This document shows positions 25,041-33,914 of a stretch of 64,000 nt of DNA, one piece after another. A program made the translations under genes and the position numbers. The notes under the pieces were generated by a model. That model was not told the origin of the DNA. It made no database searches and saw nothing but the letters and a program-made list of their open reading frames with translations. The stretch lies in NCBI GenBank assembly GCA_021229015.1, contig CM037795.1, positions 13,425,193 through 13,489,192 on the forward strand. The letters run 5' to 3'. The stretch is from Solen grandis (taxonomy: Eukaryota; Mollusca; Bivalvia; Adapedonta; Solenidae). The first letter of the stretch is position 1. The number at the start of each line of letters is the position of its first letter.

Positions 25041-25860
25041 TAAACAAGAGCTGTCCATGTAGGTAAGAGTACACAACTCTGTTACGGATTTTGACCAAAT
25101 TATGATCTTTTCAATCTATTTCAGACTTTTAAGTCTTGATTTATCTTTTTGTACTAACTTGCTTTTTTCACTGAACCTTTTGAAATATTGCTTTGAAACT
25201 TGGACTGTGTGTTCATTGCCTTTTATTGACAAGCACAGATGATGGTCATAAACAGATATTCCAAACTTCAAAGCAATACCTAAAAGGGTTTAGTGAAAAT
25301 GTTAAGTGGAAAGAAAACCTTAACCAAGATTCTTAACTATGTCAAAATTCATAACAAAGTTATGTACTCTTGCCTGACTCCCTATATTTTATTAAAAGCA
25401 GAATTGATGACAAATATATGCAAAAATACTTGAAAGACTTTTCAAGTATTGGTTTGTCTGAAGATGATAAACACGTGTGTAAAGTTTGAGTGGCATCCAT
25501 TCTGTAATAGGGGAGATAATGGCCATGTTAACCCTTTCCCTCATAGAGGAAACCATGAAAAGACCTATGCGAACAACATAAAACAAGATCAGCCTGCGAG
25601 TAACTCGCAGGCTGATCAGGTTTTATGCTGTTCGCTGCTCCTCAGTGGTCTGGAAATGAGGATTTTGTAATTAAATTTGGTAAGGTTTAACTGTGGTTTT
25701 CTGCAGATCAGGCTGTATGTGGTACCTACTGAGTGCGTCAAAATGAGTCTATGAGGGAAGGGTTAAACAAAACCTTAACATTTCTCGGGACGCAGACGCT
25801 GACAATGGCGGCAGGGTAACAACAATAGCGCATCATATTCTTCGAATAATCTAGCTAAAA
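25041..25860 (+). mobile_element. Dispersed element interrupted by a foldback MITE
   Basis: It begins 'ACAAGAGCTGTCCATG' and ends 'ATATTCTTCGAATAATCTAGCT', the end type also seen at 21391-21413. The MITE at 25528-25766 is inserted inside it, giving the relative age of the two. Confidence 0.5.
25528..25766. mobile_element. Foldback MITE with TTAACCCTTYCCCTCAT ends
   Basis: Inverted termini 'TTAACCCTTTCCCTCAT' and 'ATGAGGGAAGGGTTAA'. A perfect internal palindrome centred on 'GCGAGTAACTCGC' sits at about 25590-25620. Related copies are at 50796-51011 and 63422-63663, in reverse orientation. Confidence 0.75.
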
Positions 25861-26706
25861 CTGACCATCAAACCATGCTTTATCAAATGCTTGATGAGTA
25901 ACTTAACCAAGTAAAACGGATAAATCTCTTTCATCATAAACCTAGTCACATATTGCATCAATTTTAACTTTGAAAATCTCTAATCCACACAGGTAATACA
26001 TAGATTGATTCAAATCAGACTTATCTTATAATACTGGGACAGTATTCAATATACATCTTAACTCTAAACTTGAATAAAGTTTACAACGAATGTGTATGAA
26101 TACACAGTTCAATCTACAGCGTGCGTTTTCGAAATCCTTAACTATTATAACCTACTCGATTGGGACAAAACGATTCTATACAACAATTGTGATAGCATAG
26201 ATATTTATTTCAATGTGATCATCCTGTCATGAATATGTTTATAACTTCTCAAATGCTTCAAAGGCGTCTGTTTTATATATCCACTACTTAAAAATTACTT
26301 TGAATCAAAAGGATGTCTTTCTACACAAATAAAATAAAGTTTTTTTGTACTTCATAGATAGGTTTTCTTTACTTCTATGATGTGATGAATATAATTATAT
26401 AGTTCCTAGGAATTAAAAATTATAGTAATAAAACCCTCTCGTTTTACTTCATTGCCTTTGAAATCCCTCACTATCATCCGTTCAAATAGCTATTCACGCT
26501 AAACACGGACAGACAACTTAACCTAAAGTGATGAATGCATGTTTGCACTCTGAAAGAGAGTCTACCATTTAACCATTGTATTGTTGTATTGTAAATGAGT
26601 GTATGCAAATCGGGCATCCGAGTATAGAGATAGGTCTGTGTGCGTACGTTATTCATATTTCAAGTATAGAATTAATCTTCCTGTTTATGTACATTTTACT
26701 CCACTC

Positions 26707-26740
<34 letters not shown>

Positions 26741-27458
26741 GACCAAAGATAAGGAATAAAACTTTTGTTTATGGGTAGTGTCAAAACTAATTTCCCAATG
26801 AATGTTGTATAAAATTGAACAATTTTATGTACAAGCTAGATAGCGATGTGTTTTTTTATACACAGAATAAATATATGTGGGCTGTAAGCAGAAAATGAGA
26901 GAAACTGAATAGAAAATGAAACAACAAAAAGAGAATTCGTGTAACAATAACAAGAGTGAACAAATACCAATATTAACAAGAAATACCATAAAAAGGAACA
27001 ATATTGACTATAAATCAACAGCGAACGAGACTACAGACGTATGAATACCGTTCCCATGTGGTCACATAGCCCTCATATCCGTTGTTGTGCAAAGGTTGTG
27101 GGTTCAAACCCCATGGTAACCTAGTTGCTGGAAAAGTGGAAATATGTTTTAATTATTACAACTTGTGTTCCCCAAAAGTCCCGAAAAAATGTAATACAAT
27201 CGGTGTGACGTAAAACATCACCAAACAAACGAATAGAGAGATTTCAAATGTTGTATACACATGTACAAATTAATATTTAATTAATTCAAAAACAATTTGG
27301 AGTGTGTATTCTAGTGGTAAAAAAAACATGAGTGTATGCGTCAAAGGTTAAACAGTAATAAAGATCCCAACGACAATGATAATTAAGTGCATTCTTATAC
27401 AGTGTTATCCTTCATGTGAACGTTTTTTTATCTAATAATTTGCATTATATGACTATAG

Positions 27459-27460
<2 letters not shown>
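25861..27460. other. Non-coding with (TG)n and a weak tRNA-like remnant
   Basis: A (TG)n microsatellite lies at about 26711-26738. About 27060-27120 has a B-box-like 'GTGGGTTCAAACCCCA' but no convincing A box. No gene supported. Confidence 0.35.

Positions 27461-27461
<1 letters not shown>

Positions 27462-27498
<37 letters not shown>
27462..27498. repeat. (CA)n microsatellite at the edge of duplicated segment
   Basis: CA dinucleotides run into 'CTTATGAAAACACTATC'. The second copy of the locus begins in the same CA tract, right after the N gap (56713). Confidence 0.9.
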
Positions 27499-27499
<1 letters not shown>

Positions 27500-27636
27500 T
27501 ATGAAAACACTATCATTTCGAATCCGATATTTTATAAATGTAAAATTTCAACATCGCTATTAAGTTTTTTCATCTTTCCGCACATTTTTACAATTTAACA
27601 TGTTTGTCCAAGATACATGTACTTTTCATGGAATAT

Positions 27637-29922
27637 TCAAAGATTTGCTCTTCGTGTAATTTCATCTGATGCAAGTTCTAAGACAGACTTGCAGAATCTA
27701 GACCAATCTGGCTTCATTTCTCCACCATTTGGACCATTTGTCCAAGACGCATGCGCTTTTTGCTCGAATATATCCCTTACCAAGGTGTCCATGGCGCGTT
27801 TTTCCACCCGTTCCACCATAATCATGATGACCGGTTTTTTCTGGTACTTGGCTTCCCTTACTTCCATTTGACACCAGCGCTTTTGACAAAATCTATTAGA
27901 GACGATGCAAACAACCACTTTAGACTGTCTTATATTTCGAATTGCCTCTTGAAGCACCGGAAAGCCTGGCCTAAAATCTCGATCTCCTAATGAAACATAG
28001 TCTATGTCAACGTGTATCATCAGATTCATTTCTCTATTTAGTCGATCTATAATTTTGTCTGCAATATGTCTGTCTTCAGAACAGTGGCAAAGAAAGATTA
28101 AGCGATTTTTGATCCCACCATTTTGTACATTTTGGATAAAATTGTTAAGCCTCTCTTTCTTCTTCTGCCTTCTAATGAAGTACATGGCTGCAATGACAAC
28201 TGTTAGACTTAAGGCTAACGCCAATGGCCCAGCAATCAATAAAGTGCGTAGACTTTTTTCGCGTTCACAGTATGCATTCATGTATTCAACAGCATTGTCA
28301 CGTATATCTAACAGCTTATTGTCTTGAGTACATTTGTATGTTCCCTTCGAAACTGAGGGAGACTGAGAAAGCCACCTTATGAACTTCCTATTGAAATCAG
28401 AGCATGAACAAACAAGTTTGTTGTTTGTCAAGTCAAACTGAAACCTAGAGGTGCCAGAACTTCTTCCACGAAAACTGCTGAAAAATATGAATGACAGTTC
28501 ATCAATGGTTTGGAGCAAATTTCCACTTACATTAAATAATTTCAAGTCATGGAGGTGTGTCAGTTTAAAAGCTATGCTTGAGAGTTTGTTGTCGTTTAAG
28601 TCTACTTCTTGTAGTTTCCTGTTATAAACGAATGTATCAGATGGAATATGAGACAAATTGTTTGAGGATAAAATAATCACTCTCATGTGTGACAAGTTTG
28701 CGAACAGGATTTCAAATTCATGGGGATAATGCCTCTGCATATATCCTAGTTGATTGCTTGAAATGTTGAGTATCTCTAGGTTTCTGGATGGATTCAGAAA
28801 GTTTGGAGATATATACTGTATTATATTGTGTGAAAAGTCTAACACAGATAAACTGTGTGCTGTTGTGTCATGAAGAAATACAGAGGCACTAAGTGTTTTG
28901 AATGTGTTAAAAGATGCGTCGATATACTGAAGTCGTAATTCACATGTTGATAGATTAAAAATACCCTGCACGGTTTTAGCTGAGGATGACTCCAGTTTGA
29001 ACACGTTTTTTATCATCAGTTTTGTCACACGTAAATACAGATAGAAGTATAGACAGTCCATATCAGCATTGTCGATAATGTCGTTAGTGATAGGAATAAA
29101 AATCCCGGTGATATCCAGAATTCTGAGAGTGGCACAAGGAGTCATCAAGGGAAGTTTCGGTGGAAGGAAAATGGAATCTCGAACTACCAGTTTCTCGATT
29201 GTTGTACAAAAGTTATCGACTATGGATGGATCATCTGCAATACGAACATTAACCGATGATATTTCTACTGTTTTCAATGGTCGCTTGTGAACTAATGCGT
29301 CAAGATTCGATTTCTTGAGGTAAATCAGTCCCACCCTAGACTGAATGCCATCTAAAAGAACTGACGTCATATTTGGTAGAACAGAACCTCTCGCGGACGT
29401 GTGCAGTAAGGGGGCGGTCAGATGGTCTAAATACATACGAGTATTGCCTGACAGATTCAATACTTTCAAGTCATTCAGACCACTGAAACTACGTTCATCA
29501 AATAGGCATTCTGACTTTACATGTAGTCCCAAAACCTGTAAATGAACAAGGTTTAGAAATGGCATGCCTTCAACTTTTGTGCAAGTTCCAGCTGAAATAT
29601 CCAATTCACGTACAGTTTCCAACCCCCTGCTCCTTACAGATAATGTTTTGCCTATGTTGTCAAGATTTTCAAGATGTAAGAACAGTTTCCTGGCCAAGAT
29701 GCTTTGATCATCAGGTATTTTCACACACGACATGGTGTCCCCTTCACAGACACAGTCTTGCGGGCAATTTCCTTTCACGTAAGCTATCAAAATAATACCG
29801 TAGAAGCACCTTAAATTTACACTATGCATCATCTTTTGTTTGCAGAAATTAGAATTTGATGTTCTTTCGACACAATCTTCGCATAACAAATCCTGTTCTA
29901 CTATGATTACAAGATTATCCAA
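27637..29922 (-). CDS. Toll-like receptor, single LRRCT type (copy 1)
   Basis: An uninterrupted 761-codon frame. The real start is probably Met31 or Met32 (about 29832), because the hydrophobic signal peptide (about 35-51) follows it. A Cys-rich N-terminal cap (CPQDCVCEG) and leucine-rich repeats (about 100-500, for example LRILDITG, LEILNISSNQLG) come next. Then there is an LRR C-terminal cap with CSC (about 505-555), a membrane helix (about 560-583) and a basic stop-transfer RRQKKK. A TIR domain (about 607-745) has box 1 LIFLCHCSEDRH, box 2 GDRDFRPGFP and a WSRFCKSVL end. Receptors of this form sense microbial ligands and signal through MyD88-type adaptors; ligand unknown. It lies head-to-head with the GTF2H3 gene. 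Copy 2 differs at four residues. Confidence 0.93.
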   Translation of the reverse strand: MDNLVIIVEQDLLCEDCVERTSNSNFCKQKMMHSVNLRCFYGIILIAYVKGNCPQDCVCEGDTMSCVKIPDDQSILARKLFLHLENLDNIGKTLSVRSRGLETVRELDISAGTCTKVEGMPFLNLVHLQVLGLHVKSECLFDERSFSGLNDLKVLNLSGNTRMYLDHLTAPLLHTSARGSVLPNMTSVLLDGIQSRVGLIYLKKSNLDALVHKRPLKTVEISSVNVRIADDPSIVDNFCTTIEKLVVRDSIFLPPKLPLMTPCATLRILDITGIFIPITNDIIDNADMDCLYFYLYLRVTKLMIKNVFKLESSSAKTVQGIFNLSTCELRLQYIDASFNTFKTLSASVFLHDTTAHSLSVLDFSHNIIQYISPNFLNPSRNLEILNISSNQLGYMQRHYPHEFEILFANLSHMRVIILSSNNLSHIPSDTFVYNRKLQEVDLNDNKLSSIAFKLTHLHDLKLFNVSGNLLQTIDELSFIFFSSFRGRSSGTSRFQFDLTNNKLVCSCSDFNRKFIRWLSQSPSVSKGTYKCTQDNKLLDIRDNAVEYMNAYCEREKSLRTLLIAGPLALALSLTVVIAAMYFIRRQKKKERLNNFIQNVQNGGIKNRLIFLCHCSEDRHIADKIIDRLNREMNLMIHVDIDYVSLGDRDFRPGFPVLQEAIRNIRQSKVVVCIVSNRFCQKRWCQMEVREAKYQKKPVIMIMVERVEKRAMDTLVRDIFEQKAHASWTNGPNGGEMKPDWSRFCKSVLELASDEITRRANL

Positions 29923-30156
29923 GTCAAATATATATTGTAATACGCATTTGTAAACAAAAAGCTGATCTTCCTATCCAAAGGTTTAAGTGCACATTTGAAA
30001 AGTCTCCATCACGTGAGAACTGAAATTTTGATGAATATCTTAGGTAAAGAACAGAGATAAAGGTATAGTATACGTCTCTTGTAAAGAAGAGAGGGCATAT
30101 CTGACATGCATATATTGAAACAAGGGCAAGGTTTTTGCGCATGCCATTCCAATGCA
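29923..30156. other. 5' flank of TLR copy 1
   Basis: Short AT-rich region upstream of the TLR start. No TATA box or other element can be assigned with confidence. Confidence 0.3.
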
Positions 30157-30672
30157 TTAAAGTAGCTCGTTCAAATTCGATTTTAACTATATGTGTGTAT
30201 TACGTCTATCAATACCCATCTACAGACGCATTGCAACCATCCATATCGTTAAAAAATGGGTGGTTTCCCCATCACATGAAATAGTGTCACGAACAGTATT
30301 GAATTAAACTACCGGGTACATTTAATATTATAAAATTTTCTTTTGCCATCACTGGACTGGTCACAATTCACTCTTCGCATATGCTCTCACTTTACAGGTT
30401 GAACTTACGATTTCACTACCCGGAAGTGGTGAAGACGCCATGTTGCGGAACTTGTCACGTGATACCGCAAGCACCCGCTACGGGATACCGTATTCTATAT
30501 TTAACTTTCGTCGAAGTGGCATTTACGAAATTAGCTTTTCCCCGTACACTCGCCGCGTTAATTTGTCATGAAATAAATATTTCTCTAACATTAAAGAAGG
30601 AGTGAACGGAGAGAAGAAAAAAAAGTCCCCCCCCCCCATCTCTACCGGCCATCTGTGAACGAGCTGCTTTAA
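30157..30672. mobile_element. MITE-like element with 17-bp inverted ends
   Basis: Left end TTAAAGTAGCTCGTTCA (30157-30173) and right end TGAACGAGCTGCTTTAA (30656-30672) are inverted with one mismatch. The inside has CpG-rich, promoter-like sequence ('GGAAGTGGTGAAG', 'GCCATGTTGCGG', 'TCACGTGA'). The same 516-bp element is present in copy 2 (59403-59915), and a lone end is at 18832. No transposase. Confidence 0.65.
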
Positions 30673-31509
30673 GGTGTATTCGACACATGCATGATTTGTA
30701 TATATTTTTTACTGTAACTGAAAACTGACGATGAAACTTAAAATCCGGAAGATAAATAACCAAGAAAAAAACATATACATACGAGGCCTGAGAAACTGTT
30801 TGCAAACAATCCGAACATGCAATTACTTTTATCACGGAAAGCAATGTGATAACAAATAGTAATTTTGTTTGTTTGTTTGTTGGGTTTAACGTCTCACCAA
30901 CAGTATTTCAGTCATGGTAATTTTGAGCACTGAGCCAAATGTTCCCCTGGAACTTAAAGAGCTGTAATGGTCCGTGATTTAGATATGAAAAAAAAGATGA
31001 TAGAAAGACATCCCTATATTCCGATTTAAAAACTGCCAGTTATATTGACAAAATAAATGATGGGGGTATAGTGTTCATGTAGTGATAACTATTTGATACA
31101 ATGATACACAATAAGTATTTTATCAATATAAAAAAAGAAATTAAAATATAACAGAAATAACTCTAAACAAGCGCAACGTTCGAATGAAAGGGGCCTTAGA
31201 CATTGGGGGGTCAATGTCATTTGAAGATCAAGATGTGGAGTCATCGGGAGGCCTTGGGTGTACTGCAAAAAGAATTCATTGAAATTTTCCCGATGTGTTC
31301 TCGATGTTTTATCGGGAAAACAAGCCGGGGAAATGTCCGCAGAAAAGCTCCGGTCAGCATTCACGGAGCTTCCGCGATTTTTTTTTCCTCCGATGAATCC
31401 CCGATGCGTCTGTGATGTCTCGCCGAAGTATCAGGGGGGCATTCGGGGATATTCGGCGGCCTTTCTGTGACACATTCCCGATCTTATGGTTGAATCTCAT
31501 AATATTTGC

Positions 31510-31550
<41 letters not shown>

Positions 31551-31733
31551 AAGGGTTGAAAAGCGCACCCAGAAATTAGTTTCTGTTTTGACCAGTCTTA
31601 GACTGAGACGGTCAAAAAGGCCATTGGAGGACATTGCTTAGGGCATCCCTTTAAACCCCCCAAAAGTTTTCTCTTGACTTTGTCGTTTAATTCCACCATC
31701 AAATTTTCATACTCTCAATAATCTTCCCCGAGA
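30673..31733. other. Intergenic: repeat fragments and Polinton target region
   Basis: (TTTG)n followed by 'GGGTTTAACGTCTCACCAAC' (30868-30904) is a common mollusc dispersed motif. About 31200-31470 is a GC-richer block with repeated 'CCGATG', 'TCGGGGATATTCGGCGGCC' and 'CGGGAAAACAAGCC', continuous in copy 2 with the block at 47478-47740. A poly-A tract (about 31509-31545) is bracketed by 'GCCA/TGGC'. No gene supported. Confidence 0.4.
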
Positions 31734-31739
31734 CACGTG
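31734..31739. repeat. Polinton target-site duplication, left
   Basis: CACGTG immediately outside the element end. The same six bases follow the right end (47472-47477), and a single CACGTG stands at the empty site 60961-60966. Because CACGTG is palindromic, the terminal inverted repeat appears six bases longer than it is; the empty site settles the boundary. Confidence 0.95.
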
Positions 31740-31980
31740 AGTAGTATAGGGTGGCACTATGGTACCAAGGTACCATAATTTTTTTTTTTTTATGGTACCG
31801 TGGTACCATAAATTTTTTTTTTTTTTTGGTACTTATGGTACCGAATCTATAGTACCGAATGGTACTCTATATGAAAACAGATTTATGTCTTAAAGGAGGA
31901 CCACATCTTAACATTGACAATTGTAAAAATGTCCTTTCGAGACATTTGGGTTGGCCCTGAAAAGGGCCGTTTTGTTTCTT
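31740..31980 (+). repeat. Polinton left terminal inverted repeat
   Basis: About 241 bp. The outer part contains near-palindromic blocks 'TATGGTACCAAGGTACCATA' and 'TATGGTACCGTGGTACCATA' separated by poly-T. The inner part holds 'GTACCGAATGGTACT' and ends with the histone-type stem-loop (31953-31968). The match to the right end stops after 'GTTTCTT'. Confidence 0.92.
31953..31968 (-). terminator. Histone-type 3' stem-loop, gene 1
   Basis: On the minus strand it reads GGCCCTTTTCAGGGCC: a 6-bp stem with loop TTTC. It starts 14 nt after the TAA of the 119-aa gene. A-rich 'AAACAAAAC' precedes it and 'AACCCAAA' follows, as in replication-dependent histone mRNAs. A purine element GAAAGGACA lies about 14 nt further on (about 31933-31942). 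Confidence 0.75.
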
Positions 31981-31982
31981 CT

Positions 31983-32342
31983 TTAGATTTCGGTGACATT
32001 GTCCACATCGTGCTTGGTTTCAGTGACATCGTGTTCATCGTCACTGATTACGATGACATCGTTTTCATCTTGTAACATCTGCTGTTGTTCTATGAGCATG
32101 TGATCTTCATCTTCATCTTGTTGCTGTTGTCTCAACATCTCCTGATGTTCCATGAGCATATAGGCATCATGTTCATCGTGTTGCATCATCTGTTGTCTCA
32201 ACATCATCTGATGTACCATGTTTGACAAAACCAGATGGTATTCTGCAATATGGTCTTGCTGTTGTCTCCACTCATTGCGTTGTCGTTCGATCAACCCCAT
32301 CAATTCGTGGACAAATTCATTCAGTTGCTGAATTTGTTCCAT
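31983..32342 (-). CDS. Gln-rich coiled-coil protein with SUMO-interaction-like motif
   Basis: 119 residues, unrecognised as a family. The N-terminal two thirds is a Gln/Met/Glu-rich helix likely to form a coiled coil (MEQIQQLNEFV, then QQQ and QMM runs). Near the C-terminus, ENDVIVISDDEHD has the form of a SUMO-interacting motif: a four-residue hydrophobic core followed by Ser and acidic residues. The ATG at 32342 is preceded by TATAAAA at 32386-32392. It ends in the left inverted repeat with a histone-type stem-loop. It is the outermost gene at this end. A regulatory or host-interaction role is inference. Confidence 0.65.
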   Translation of the reverse strand: MEQIQQLNEFVHELMGLIERQRNEWRQQQDHIAEYHLVLSNMVHQMMLRQQMMQHDEHDAYMLMEHQEMLRQQQQDEDEDHMLIEQQQMLQDENDVIVISDDEHDVTETKHDVDNVTEI

Positions 32343-32385
32343 GGTTGTGCAGTGAGAATATGACCGAATGCTTGATGCGGTGCGC

Positions 32386-32392
32386 TTTTATA
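32386..32392 (-). promoter_or_regulatory. TATA box of the 119-aa gene
   Basis: TATAAAA on the minus strand, about 44 nt upstream of the ATG. It is part of a module duplicated at 33703-33862. Confidence 0.7.
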
Positions 32393-32512
32393 GCCTTGAG
32401 GCGGATTGACCTACTTTTTATTTCTATTCAATGATTCAAGTTTAACCTTGACCTGAGTTGGATAGCATTGCCTTTGGCCTTGACATTGGGGTGGATTGAC
32501 CTACTTTTGTAT
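32386..32512 (-). promoter_or_regulatory. Promoter module A
   Basis: It shares with module B (33703-33862), in the same order: the TATA box; 'CTTGAGGCGGATTGACCTAC'; 'CAATGATTCAAGTTTAACCT' (diverged in B); 'AGTTGGATAGCATTG' ; 'GGCCTTGACATTGGG' ; and a second 'GGATTGACCTACTTTT'. The repeated TGACCTA is AGGTCA on the minus strand. Confidence 0.7.
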
Positions 32513-32746
32513 TGACATATCAGAATTGCTGTAAAATTAAAAACATTTCAAGCCGAATTTGTAGTAGTGATGACTTTTTTTTTTTGTAACATTTTTTATT
32601 TTTGTAACATTTTTGTAACATTTTTGTAACATTTTTGTAAACTTTTTATAAAACATTGGATCATATTTTTAATGAAAGAAAATTTGAATGGAATTTGAAA
32701 ATAATGGTGACAATTGAGGTATATTCTCTTTCGAGACATTTGGGTT

Positions 32747-32762
32747 GGCCCTGATAAGGGCC
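32747..32762 (-). terminator. Histone-type 3' stem-loop, gene 2
   Basis: GGCCCTTATCAGGGCC on the minus strand, loop TATC (U kept at loop positions 1 and 3). It starts 24 nt after the stop of the 98-aa gene. The downstream purine element here contains AAAGAG (32726-32731), the canonical core of the U7-binding element. Confidence 0.7.
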
Positions 32763-32786
32763 GTTGTTTTTTTCACAGAGTAGTGG

Positions 32787-33083
32787 TTACTCATGATTGT
32801 CTGTGAGTTTCTTCAGCAGGTATTCAACATGTTCTATGGTGATGAAATGTGCTTCAATGATATTTAAGATATCATCGTAGTATAGTTCATGAAAGTAACA
32901 TGCACTCAATTTGTCTATGATACTCCTGAGTGTTGTTGTTATTTTAAGCGTACGTTGGTATCGGGCTTGTAGTTTAAGCGAACGTTGGTGTCGGGCTTCT
33001 ATTTTGTCCATGTCAGATATGCAGTCGTTAGTTATATGTGACTTATCCATAGCACAGTCTGAAAACGAATGGCATGAATTCAT
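32787..33083 (-). CDS. Small Polinton protein, function unknown
   Basis: 98 residues, not recognised. An internal near-repeat 'ARHQRSLKLQ / ARYQRTLKIT' lies at about residues 30-49, followed by predicted helices ending LLKKLTDNHE. A TATA-like TAAATAAAAG lies about 10-25 nt upstream of the ATG, close for a TATA box. The gene ends with a histone-type stem-loop and sits between two genes of the same class, which supports its being real. Confidence 0.5.
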   Translation of the reverse strand: MNSCHSFSDCAMDKSHITNDCISDMDKIEARHQRSLKLQARYQRTLKITTTLRSIIDKLSACYFHELYYDDILNIIEAHFITIEHVEYLLKKLTDNHE

Positions 33084-33151
33084 TTCGTTTGATACTTTTA
33101 TTTACTTGGTTTGACAATTGTAAAAATATGTCCTTTCGAGACATCTGGGTT

Positions 33152-33167
33152 GGCCCTGAAAAGGGCC
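33152..33167 (-). terminator. Histone-type 3' stem-loop, gene 3
   Basis: GGCCCTTTTCAGGGCC on the minus strand, starting 14 nt after the stop of the 161-aa gene. It is flanked by 'ACAAC' and 'AACCCAGATG', then 'CGAAAGGACAT'. Confidence 0.75.
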
Positions 33168-33181
33168 GTTGTTTTTTTTCT

Positions 33182-33667
33182 CTACTTCTTACTCTTTTTG
33201 CAATTTTGTATGTCTTTACAATGGGCTCCAAGTCCAGTCTTAGAATGGGATCCACCATCATGCGGACGTTTGTTGGATGCTTCCACATTTTCCGGAGTGA
33301 AAGTGATAGGCACCACCAGCTTGTCTGTTTTCATTTTGATACGGCATTCCACTTCTACCATTCTCTTTTGCAATTTGATGAGGTTGTTGTTCACCTCTTT
33401 GAGTTCCCTCAGAATAGATTGTCCAACATTATTTACTGGCTGCGCTGCCGGTTGCTGTTGCACTGGTTGTTGCACTGGTTGTTGTTGCTGTACTGGTTGC
33501 TGCTGGTGTGGTGGAGGCTGAGGTTGATACGTTGGTTGGTAGCTGGGTTGGTACACCGGAGTCGGAGTGTACGACACTGATGCCTGGTTAGCAGCTGTCG
33601 TCAGCTCATACAAATCAGCAGCCTGTATGGCGTTGTTAACGAGATCAGAAGTTACGTAGCTTTCCAT
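33182..33667 (-). CDS. Pro/Gln-rich protein, function unknown
   Basis: 161 residues. A short N-terminal helix (MESYVTSDLVNNAIQAADLY) is followed by a low-complexity Pro/Gln/Tyr region (about 33-80) of YQP and QQPVQ repeats. A coiled-coil-like segment (about 83-112, ILRELKEVNNNLIKLQKRM) and a basic C-terminus (KKSKK) complete it. Such a layout suits a scaffold or DNA/RNA-binding adaptor, but no family is recognised. TATAAAAG lies 36-43 nt upstream of the ATG. It is transcribed divergently from the RING gene. Confidence 0.6.
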   Translation of the reverse strand: MESYVTSDLVNNAIQAADLYELTTAANQASVSYTPTPVYQPSYQPTYQPQPPPHQQQPVQQQQPVQQPVQQQPAAQPVNNVGQSILRELKEVNNNLIKLQKRMVEVECRIKMKTDKLVVPITFTPENVEASNKRPHDGGSHSKTGLGAHCKDIQNCKKSKK

Positions 33668-33702
33668 GGTTGGGTAGTAGGATTATGATACGATGCAGTG
33701 TG

Positions 33703-33862
33703 CTTTTATAGTCTTGAGGCGGATTGACCTACTTTCTACTGTTAGCGTACACCAATCAGAGAACGTTATTTTTTCATCCAATGAATCAAGTTCGACCTTG
33801 ACCTAAGTTGGATAGCATTGTCTTCGGCCTTGACATTGGGATGGATTGACCTACTGACCTAC
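33703..33862. promoter_or_regulatory. Divergent promoter module B
   Basis: It lies between the 161-aa gene (minus) and the RING gene (plus). The TATAAAAG for the minus gene is 33703-33710. Compared with module A it has about 32 extra bases holding CCAAT (about 33752-33756). The distal part has two AGGTCA half-sites spaced by two bases (minus strand, about 33846-33859). Confidence 0.65.
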
Positions 33863-33875
33863 TTTTTTTCATAAC

Positions 33876-33883
33876 TATATAAG
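33876..33883 (+). promoter_or_regulatory. TATA box of the RING gene
   Basis: TATATAAG, 32 nt upstream of the ATG at 33915. Confidence 0.6.
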
Positions 33884-33914
33884 TGTTTTTTTAAAAAAGA
33901 AGGATGAAATCACA

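Noticed and set aside
31734..31752. Terminal repeat extended to include CACGTG
   Set aside because: The palindromic target makes the inverted repeat look six bases longer. The empty site has one CACGTG, so it belongs to the target.
33074..33580. 168-codon plus-strand frame opposite the Pro/Gln-rich gene
   Set aside because: It mirrors the low-complexity repeat of the minus-strand gene and includes the stem-loop region. The minus frame has TATA, ATG and 3' signal.
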